A stretch of 10,546 nucleotides of DNA, taken from a bacterium (GTDB lineage: Bacteria > Patescibacteriota > Saccharimonadia > Saccharimonadales > Saccharimonadaceae). The notes under the pieces were generated by a model. It saw only the letters and a list, made by a program, of their open reading frames with translations, was not told the DNA's origin and ran no database searches. This document shows, in pieces, positions 6,497 through 10,546 of the stretch (its first letter is position 1; every line of letters starts with the position of its first letter). The stretch spans positions 1 through 10,546 of the forward strand of contig JAKQOF010000032.1 in assembly GCA_029565375.1 (NCBI GenBank). Direction: 5' to 3'. The translations under genes and the position numbers were made by a program.

Positions 6497-7102
6497 TTAT
6501 TTATTCAATGCGTGCTGCTGCATCCACGCATACATCACAATACCCGACGCAACACCGACGTTCACGGACCGTGTTGATCCAAACTGCTCAATCGCCACCA
6601 TCACTTCACTTGACTGCACCATCTGGTCCGATAATCCTGGCCCTTCACCACCAAAGACCAACACGGCTTTCTTTGGTAGCGCCGTCTCGGCAAGCGCCAC
6701 GCTGCCAGGCAGGTTATCGACAGCAACGATATGCCTGTCGCCTACTGCTGCCACAAAGTCAGCAACCGTTTGGTGATGGAACACATCCAGGTAGCGATCT
6801 GTTACCATAGCCCCTCGCTTGTTCCAGTGACGCTTGCCAATGATATGCACCGCCGCGACATTAAACGCATTGGCATTGCGCACAATCGTACCAATGTTCA
6901 TGTCGTGTTGCCAGTTTTCAATCGCCACATGCAAATCAACCCGCGTTGTGTCCAGGTCGGCTTTGATCGCTTCAACTGTCCAGTAGCGGTATTTATCAGC
7001 AACATTACGCGTATCACCATTGGCTAACAACTCTGCGTCATAGCGAGCGTCAGTTGGCCACGGTTGAGGGTGCGGCCCAACACCAATAGATATCTCAGTC
7101 AT
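6497..7102 (-). CDS. SpoU/TrmH-family RNA 2'-O-methyltransferase
   Basis: Transfers a methyl group from S-adenosylmethionine to a ribose 2'-OH in tRNA or rRNA. The 201-aa protein has the three SPOUT trefoil-knot motifs in order: motif 1 NIGTIVRNANAFNVAAVHIIG (69-89) with catalytic Arg75, motif 2 VLVFGGEGPGLS (147-158), and motif 3 IEQFGSTRSVNVGVASGI (171-188). The first 55 residues are an N-terminal extension rich in polar residues. Its RNA target cannot be told from sequence. It follows the 111-aa gene by 16 nt. Upstream of the ATG, TAGGAT could act either as a weak Shine-Dalgarno or as a poor -10 box; operon expression is more likely. Confidence 0.93.
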   Translation of the reverse strand: MTEISIGVGPHPQPWPTDARYDAELLANGDTRNVADKYRYWTVEAIKADLDTTRVDLHVAIENWQHDMNIGTIVRNANAFNVAAVHIIGKRHWNKRGAMVTDRYLDVFHHQTVADFVAAVGDRHIVAVDNLPGSVALAETALPKKAVLVFGGEGPGLSDQMVQSSEVMVAIEQFGSTRSVNVGVASGIVMYAWMQQHALNK

Positions 7103-7118
7103 ACTATCTATCCTACGC

Positions 7119-7454
7119 CTAAATACTAGGTACAGTAGTAATATCTGTACTGAATATCCGCTTCAAGCGGTCTACCTCTGCGCCAAGTATCGTCAGGTCG
7201 TTGTGTGAAAACGTTGCGCCTCCATCGAGGCGAGGAAGTGTTGTGTCATGAATGATTTTTCCCTTTTCAGAAACGTGAATAATCCAATAATCCTTGTTCT
7301 CGCGTGGGCTTGATGCATAGCCTGAAAATTCATAGTCACCCTCAGACTCATGGAGTGTTAAATGGAGGGAAGCAACCTGCTCAATCCGTGGATCTGGCTG
7401 ATCGGCTTTTCTTGCTAATTGTCCTTCACCTGTTGCACCTGCAAACTCAGACAC
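7119..7454 (-). CDS. hypothetical protein, 111 aa
   Basis: Not recognised. It starts with GTG (7454-7452), with AAGGTG about 8 nt upstream. The protein is soluble and mixed alpha/beta in appearance: a polar, likely disordered start, then a strand-rich part (SLHLTLHESEGDYEFSGYA, DYWIIHVSEKGKIIHDTTL) and a helical end (GAEVDRLKRIF). No signal peptide, membrane segment or cysteine is present. It heads a likely two-gene unit with the methyltransferase and is divergent from the 106-aa gene across a 119-nt gap. A function cannot be proposed. Confidence 0.75.
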   Translation of the reverse strand: MSEFAGATGEGQLARKADQPDPRIEQVASLHLTLHESEGDYEFSGYASSPRENKDYWIIHVSEKGKIIHDTTLPRLDGGATFSHNDLTILGAEVDRLKRIFSTDITTVPSI

Positions 7455-7478
7455 GCTCTTTTCACCTTACTTAAAATT

Positions 7479-7487
7479 GTTATAACA
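7479..7487 (-). promoter_or_regulatory. extended -10 promoter for the 111-aa gene
   Basis: Minus-strand TGT plus TATAAC (7487-7479). The start would fall near 7472, leaving an 18-nt leader that includes the AAGG Shine-Dalgarno. No good -35 box is visible at 17 nt. Confidence 0.45.
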
Positions 7488-7535
7488 AACTTGCGATACT
7501 ATACATCATATCTTTCGTTTTGCCAATAGTCATAA

Positions 7536-7564
7536 TTGACTTTTGTTTATGCTTGTGCTATAGT
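7536..7564 (+). promoter_or_regulatory. promoter of the 106-aa gene (near-leaderless)
   Basis: -35 TTGACT (7536-7541), 17-nt spacer, extended -10 TGC plus TATAGT (7556-7564). The ATG lies 9 nt after the -10 box, so the leader is about 3 nt or less and there is no Shine-Dalgarno. This decides the start at 7574 over the ATG at 7520, which lies upstream of the promoter. Confidence 0.75.
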
Positions 7565-7573
7565 ATATACAAA

Positions 7574-7894
7574 ATGACATTTTCACACCCCGAACATCCA
7601 AACGAGCCATATACCGAGCCAGTTCCCGGCGTGGTCTTTGTTCCCGAATTCTCTTCACCATTACCAATAGAGATTGAGGAAATCCCCGAGCCAACCGTAG
7701 AACCGTATATTTATGAACGAACAAAACGCCATCTGACTAAATCAGCCGTTCTTATTTTTAGTAGCTCTGTCGAAGGCGCGAAAATCATGCGTGCCCGTGC
7801 CGAACATTCTCGGGGTGTTACCGACACAAAGAAGCGTAACGATACAGCAAACATGCGACAAAAGTCCGACGTAGCCCGTGCTGTACTTCGTTAA
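7574..7894 (+). CDS. hypothetical protein, 106 aa
   Basis: Not recognised. The first 45 residues are acidic and proline-rich (for example IEIEEIPEPTVEPYIYE), and the rest is basic and helical (RTKRHLTKSAVLIF, later DTKKRNDTANMRQKSDVARAVLR). The charge split suggests a disordered acidic head and a basic tail able to bind nucleic acid or an acidic partner; this is inference. A short hydrophobic run (SAVLIFSSS) is too short for a membrane span. The start is fixed by the promoter just upstream. The 210-aa gene follows after 65 nt on the same strand. Confidence 0.7.
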   Translation: MTFSHPEHPNEPYTEPVPGVVFVPEFSSPLPIEIEEIPEPTVEPYIYERTKRHLTKSAVLIFSSSVEGAKIMRARAEHSRGVTDTKKRNDTANMRQKSDVARAVLR

Positions 7895-7903
7895 TACTCA
7901 CGC

Positions 7904-7932
7904 TTGCAATATCGCCCATTACAACCCATAGT
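7904..7932 (+). promoter_or_regulatory. possible promoter of the 210-aa gene
   Basis: TTGCAA (7904-7909), 17-nt spacer, CATAGT (7927-7932), giving a start near 7939 and a leader of about 20 nt with the Shine-Dalgarno. The -10 match is weak, so the gene may instead be read from the upstream promoter. Confidence 0.3.
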
Positions 7933-7959
7933 ATTTCTAACACTTTAAGGAGTTAATCA

Positions 7960-8592
7960 ATGCCAGAAAAAACCGAAGGCCAACAACTCGTTGATATCTT
8001 TGTAGAGACAGCCCATGTCAACGCCGAGATATCGAAAGGACTACGCTTTGCATGGGAAGACGAGAAAAAAGGAACAAGACACATCGAGCAGGTCTTTGAC
8101 GAGCACGGGCTCAGCGCAGCTGAAGCATTGGATCTCGTTCATGGCACAGACCAAAGCACCCTTATGCGCCTAGAACGACTCGACTACTTGCGGGATGCTG
8201 GCCGGCCTTCACTACTTAACGTAGCTCAACGTGCTTTTCACCTCTCAGCGCGTGAGCGCGTCACAGAACTTGTCGATGGTCGCCCAATCACGGTAACAAG
8301 CCTTAGTCCAAAATCGAAAGATACCGTCATACAAGCACCGGCAATTAACGTCAATCTTAGTGACGTGCCAGAGGGTGTGACTGGTCATATTACGGACTAC
8401 TACTCACAAATCGACAGAGTGATCCTCTCGACAGATAAGCCGATTATTCGCACGGCTAAACCAAGGCTTGAGGCCGAACCAGAGAGCAGTAGCGTCATCG
8501 AAGTAGCACCGGTCAAAAGAATCAGCAAGTTTACGACGCAATATATACCGCAAGTCGCCATCGATATCCAAACCCCAGACCAAGCTGCCTAA
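7960..8592 (+). CDS. hypothetical protein, 210 aa
   Basis: Not recognised. AAGGAG lies 7 nt before the ATG, the clearest Shine-Dalgarno in the window. The N-terminal half is helical and charged (EKTEGQQLVDIFVETAHVNA, then EEK-type helices and MRLERLDYLRDAGRPSLLNV); the C-terminal half is strand- and proline-rich (about 105-205). No signal peptide, membrane segment or cysteine is present, so it is probably cytosolic. It is the second gene of a probable pair with the 106-aa gene and is followed directly by a terminator. Neither gene resembles a family I know; conservation of the pair in relatives would be the best clue to function. Confidence 0.75.
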   Translation: MPEKTEGQQLVDIFVETAHVNAEISKGLRFAWEDEKKGTRHIEQVFDEHGLSAAEALDLVHGTDQSTLMRLERLDYLRDAGRPSLLNVAQRAFHLSARERVTELVDGRPITVTSLSPKSKDTVIQAPAINVNLSDVPEGVTGHITDYYSQIDRVILSTDKPIIRTAKPRLEAEPESSSVIEVAPVKRISKFTTQYIPQVAIDIQTPDQAA

Positions 8593-8598
8593 CCAACA

Positions 8599-8625
8599 AA
8601 AAAGCCGTCATAACGACGGTTTTTT
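8599..8625 (+). terminator. intrinsic terminator after the 210-aa gene
   Basis: Stem CCGTC (8605-8609) / GACGG (8615-8619), loop ATAAC, extended by a G-T pair and five A-T pairs, with a run of six T. It begins 7 nt after the stop codon. The A run on the left would also allow function on the minus strand, downstream of the lipoprotein gene. Confidence 0.85.
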
Positions 8626-8647
8626 AATATCAATTCAGGGTTAGGCC

Positions 8648-8679
8648 GGGCCCGACATCGCTTGCGCGACGTCGGGCCC
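8648..8679. repeat. long GC-rich hairpin downstream of the lipoprotein gene
   Basis: GGGCCCGAC (8648-8656) pairs perfectly with GTCGGGCCC (8671-8679); after one A-C mismatch the stem continues with TCGC/GCGA around loop TTGC. It lies 12 nt past the stop codon of the lipoprotein gene. It has no T run, unlike the other terminators here, and resembles the U-tract-less hairpins found after genes of high-GC bacteria. It may terminate or stabilise the lipoprotein mRNA. Confidence 0.7.
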
Positions 8680-8691
8680 TGGCGGGGTGAA

Positions 8692-9144
8692 CTAGATCGT
8701 CGGCAATTCGACGCACAGCGACTCGCGGTGCGCGTCGATGTAGTCCTTTGCCTGTCGCACAGAGATGGCACCCGTGGTGAGCGTCTCGAAGAACGAGAAG
8801 CGCGACATGAGGGCGATGGCAACAGTGCTGTTATCGTCGGTTGCGACGAGCAGAACACAGTTATTGCCAACCGGGCTCAGCCAGGTGCCATCGACCTTCA
8901 CGTCTGCACGGGGCACATACAGTGCTCCGAGACCGAGTGCCCCAGCAAGCTGCTGCTTGTCGGATGCGACCTCACAGTCAGTGAAGACCTGGACGAACAC
9001 GTCGTACGAGTCTTCGAACTCGGTTGGGGTGGCGCACCCCTGGGCGTCGAGTGTGTTGATCTGCGTCGCGGTTGCGACACAGCCTGTAAGGCAGATGGCA
9101 GCGGCAACGCACGCAGCCAAGAACAACGGGATCTTAATGTTCAC
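8692..9144 (-). CDS. small cysteine-containing lipoprotein, foreign composition
   Basis: A 150-aa secreted, lipid-anchored protein of unknown role. A short start (MNIKIP) is followed by a hydrophobic stretch (7-19) and the lipobox LTGC, so Cys22 would be lipidated after signal peptidase II cleavage. The mature part has four more cysteines (37, 57, 96, 144), enough for two disulfides. I recognise no domain. I chose the GTG at 9144-9142. The in-frame ATG at 9153 overlaps the -10 box TATAAT and so cannot be on the transcript from that promoter; the GTG is 7 nt after the box, giving a leaderless mRNA. GC is about 60 % with strong G/C preference at third codon positions, against roughly 45-48 % in neighbours, which points to recent acquisition, possibly from an actinobacterium. 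Confidence 0.8.
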   Translation of the reverse strand: MNIKIPLFLAACVAAAICLTGCVATATQINTLDAQGCATPTEFEDSYDVFVQVFTDCEVASDKQQLAGALGLGALYVPRADVKVDGTWLSPVGNNCVLLVATDDNSTVAIALMSRFSFFETLTTGAISVRQAKDYIDAHRESLCVELPTI

Positions 9145-9151
9145 GATACAC

Positions 9152-9179
9152 ATTATACACTTTTTTGTTATTTTGTCAA
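9152..9179 (-). promoter_or_regulatory. near-consensus promoter of the lipoprotein gene
   Basis: On the minus strand: -35 TTGACA (9179-9174), 16-nt AT-rich spacer, -10 TATAAT (9157-9152). Both hexamers are perfect. The local AT-rich composition contrasts with the GC-rich gene it drives, so the promoter looks native while the gene looks imported. Confidence 0.82.
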
Positions 9180-9212
9180 TCCCCTTCTCTGTTATTTAAG
9201 GGACAAATCACG

Positions 9213-9218
9213 TATACT
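9213..9218 (+). promoter_or_regulatory. -10 box of the SRAP gene (leaderless)
   Basis: TATACT at 9213-9218 lies 6 nt before the ATG, which puts the transcription start on the first base of the start codon. No convincing -35 box is seen 16-18 nt upstream. This supports the start at 9225 rather than the in-frame ATG at 9165. Confidence 0.55.
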
Positions 9219-9224
9219 GTAACC

Positions 9225-9899
9225 ATGACTTCACGCTTTGCCTTGTACGACACCGCCACTATCAGCAAACGCTTTGCGCCTGACGCTGGCGTGCCAAAGG
9301 GTGTTAAACCCAGCTACAATATCTCACCGGCCGCATCAGTTCCGGTGATTGTTGTTCGTGATGGCCAACGTGCCATTGAAAAGATGATATGGGGCTTTGT
9401 TGCACCCACAGCCAAAGACACCAACGGTATTTTTCGGTACAAAACGCAAAGCGCCCGCAGTGAGCGCATTTTTGACAAACCCACGTGGGCATCCGCAATT
9501 CGTACTCAGCGTTGCCTCATACCCGCCAATGGCTTTTACGAGTGGCGCAACTTGCCAAGCGGTAAAGCAGCCTATTACATTCGTCCAGCTGACCAAATGC
9601 TCTTTGCATTTGCCGGTGTGTACGGCACATGGACAGACCCTGATGGCAAAGAGTTCGGTATGTGCGCCATCATTACGACAAACAGCGGCGTCGAGTCTGA
9701 CATGACTCCCAGCCGACTGCCAGTTATCATTGACCCGGCCGACGAGGCAGACTGGCTGAATCCTGATATCCAAGACATCAATTCGCTATACAAAATCATG
9801 CGCCCCTATGATCCTGAATTACTGACAATCACCCGCGTCAGCGACGCCATCAACTCACCCAAGCCAAACTCTCCTGACCTCATCGCCAGTATCCGCTAA
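9225..9899 (+). CDS. SRAP (HMCES/YedK-like) domain protein with divergent active site
   Basis: Members of this family crosslink covalently to abasic sites in single-stranded DNA through the N-terminal Cys2. The 224-aa protein spans one full SRAP domain: MTSRFALYD, PSYNISPAASVPVI (29-42), WGFVAP (56-61), SARSERIF (76-83), RCLIPANGFYEWR (96-108), FAFAGVYGTW (127-136), AIITTNS (148-154), SRLPVII (163-169). The family normally begins MCGR; this one begins MTSR, so the crosslinking Cys is Thr2. Compared with E. coli YedK, Asn75 (of INAR) is Ser76 and His160 (of IHDR) is Pro162; only Glu105 is kept, as Glu106. The protein therefore probably cannot form the usual thiazolidine crosslink and may only bind DNA. 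Start choice does not rescue a Cys. Its 3' end overlaps the convergent 163-aa gene by 4 nt. Confidence 0.9.
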   Translation: MTSRFALYDTATISKRFAPDAGVPKGVKPSYNISPAASVPVIVVRDGQRAIEKMIWGFVAPTAKDTNGIFRYKTQSARSERIFDKPTWASAIRTQRCLIPANGFYEWRNLPSGKAAYYIRPADQMLFAFAGVYGTWTDPDGKEFGMCAIITTNSGVESDMTPSRLPVIIDPADEADWLNPDIQDINSLYKIMRPYDPELLTITRVSDAINSPKPNSPDLIASIR

Positions 9900-10387
9900 A
9901 TACTAGTAAATCTATCAATCATACGCTGCAAATCAACATCAGCGCCTTTGACTTGGATAGCTGCGATATAGTGCACCAACAACCTTGACTCTGTAACTTT
10001 ATCGTAAATCTTTGCTATCTCTTGCTCAAGGGTGGCTCTGTCATACCGCACTATCGCTGGATCAGGAATCATTCGTGCCTCAAATGATCGTCGTTCAAGC
10101 TCTTGATCGATCATCAAGTCTGCCACACCAGACACAAACGCCGCTGGCGTTTCTGCAGTGTCGAAGAGTGCCTGAACAGCGTCTCTAAAGGCTGCGTTCA
10201 TCAGTTTTACTGCGTCATATAGTTCTGATCGCCACTGTTGTTGGCGCCCTGGGTCGAAGTACATCATGCCGACCGAATCCAAGGCTACCTTACCATGCTC
10301 GCGAAAACGCTGACCTGCAGTCGGTACGTATTTTTCTATTTCAGGCTCGCCGTACAGGCCACCATCTTCGTTCTCAGACATGGACAT
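9896..10387 (-). CDS. hypothetical helical protein, 163 aa
   Basis: Not recognised. After a polar, acidic first 20 residues (MSMSENEDGGLYGEPEIEKY) the protein is predicted to be almost all helix (ELYDAVKLMNAAFRDAVQAL, GVADLMIDQELERRSFEA, TLEQEIAKIYDKVTESRLLV). It has no signal peptide, membrane span or cysteine, so it is probably cytosolic. Two in-frame ATGs lie two codons apart (10387 and 10381); the promoter puts the first about 3 nt after the transcription start, so I use it. It converges on the SRAP gene with a 4-nt overlap. The upstream P-type ATPase ends 20 nt before it, and its promoter lies in that gene's last codons. Confidence 0.75.
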   Translation of the reverse strand: MSMSENEDGGLYGEPEIEKYVPTAGQRFREHGKVALDSVGMMYFDPGRQQQWRSELYDAVKLMNAAFRDAVQALFDTAETPAAFVSGVADLMIDQELERRSFEARMIPDPAIVRYDRATLEQEIAKIYDKVTESRLLVHYIAAIQVKGADVDLQRMIDRFTSI

Positions 10388-10396
10388 ATTAATACT

Positions 10397-10425
10397 ATTA
10401 TATCATACTAGACACGTTTTGTAAA
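10397..10425 (-). promoter_or_regulatory. promoter of the 163-aa gene
   Basis: On the minus strand: -35 TTTACA (10425-10420), 17-nt spacer, extended -10 TGA plus TATAAT (10405-10397). The ATG is 9 nt further on, so the leader is only about 3 nt. The -35 box lies within the last codons of the ATPase gene. Confidence 0.75.
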
Positions 10426-10546
10426 TAATGTGCCATGTGCACGCAGCGCGTTCAAAATCACAATATCGTCTACCAGTTCTTGCAGTCCTGCCCCCACAAT
10501 GGCGGGTATTTGCCCTGTTGCGGCAATAACCATCAATCCAACGCTA
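10408..10546 (-). CDS. P-type cation-transporting ATPase, C-terminal end
   Basis: Only the last 45 residues are in the window, ending with TAG at 10410-10408. The translation (SVGLMVIAATGQIPAIVGAG, then LQELVDDIVILNALRAH) matches the C-terminus of heavy-metal-type (P1B) ATPases, where the last transmembrane helices run through a Gly/Pro-rich stretch and end in a conserved DV-x-V-x-x-NALR-type segment. The ion (copper, zinc, cadmium or other) cannot be told because the CPx motif and the other catalytic domains lie outside the window. The gene continues past the right edge. Confidence 0.75.
   Translation of the reverse strand, partial: SVGLMVIAATGQIPAIVGAGLQELVDDIVILNALRAHGTLFTKRV

Noticed and set aside
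9145..9153. ATG at 9153 as the lipoprotein start
   Set aside because: It overlaps the perfect -10 box TATAAT, so it would not be on the mRNA; the GTG at 9144 fits the leaderless pattern and gives a normal signal peptide.
9165..9224. 20-codon N-terminal extension of the SRAP protein
   Set aside because: SRAP activity requires a processed N-terminus right at the MxxR motif, and the -10 box lies within this extension.
1..10546. CRISPR arrays, insertion sequences, tRNA genes or phage genes
   Set aside because: I saw no regularly spaced direct repeats, transposase or integrase motifs, or convincing tRNA cloverleaf.

Overview
The window looks like part of a small, compact bacterial genome of moderate GC (roughly 45-50 % in most genes) using the standard code: stops are TAA, TAG and TGA, and no reading frame needs UGA to be sense. 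Most first genes of transcripts are leaderless: a sigma70-type -10 box ends 6-9 nt before the start codon and no Shine-Dalgarno is present. Genes inside operons do carry a Shine-Dalgarno. Together with a CIRCE element on clpP, many short hypothetical genes and no biosynthetic genes, this suggests a Candidate Phyla Radiation bacterium, most likely Saccharibacteria-like. That assignment is inference; there is no rRNA in the window.

Layout: (1) 1-397, the 5' part of clpP on the minus strand, behind a perfect CIRCE operator at 415-445. (2) About 460-1155 holds no believable protein gene but is full of perfect helices, including a clear pseudoknot, and ends in an intrinsic terminator. I read it as a large structured non-coding RNA on the plus strand; I do not recognise its family. 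(3) 1173-6295, minus strand: a phosphoribosyltransferase-HAD fusion, a nucleoside hydrolase (4-nt overlap), hisS and tig, with tig also having its own promoter inside the end of hisS. (4) 6329-6479: an isolated transcription unit with a strong promoter, a leaderless 19-codon ORF and a terminator. (5) 6497-7454, minus: a SpoU/TrmH-family methyltransferase behind a 111-aa hypothetical gene. (6) 7536-8625, plus: two hypothetical genes (106 and 210 aa), then a terminator. (7) 8648-9179: a GC-rich (about 60 %) lipoprotein gene with its own GC-rich hairpin, compositionally foreign. (8) 9225-9899, plus: an SRAP-domain protein that lacks three of the four family active-site residues. (9) 9896-10387, minus: a helical hypothetical protein, converging with the SRAP gene. 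(10) 10408-10546: the C-terminal end of a P-type cation ATPase, cut by the window edge.

How parts may work together: clpP, the RNA and tig form a protein-quality-control neighbourhood, with HrcA/CIRCE controlling at least clpP. The PRTase-HAD fusion and nucleoside hydrolase are translationally coupled and probably act on the same base/nucleoside/nucleotide pool. The main candidates for new biology are the unidentified RNA, the 19-codon minigene, the PRTase-HAD/nucleoside hydrolase pair and the active-site-deficient SRAP protein.
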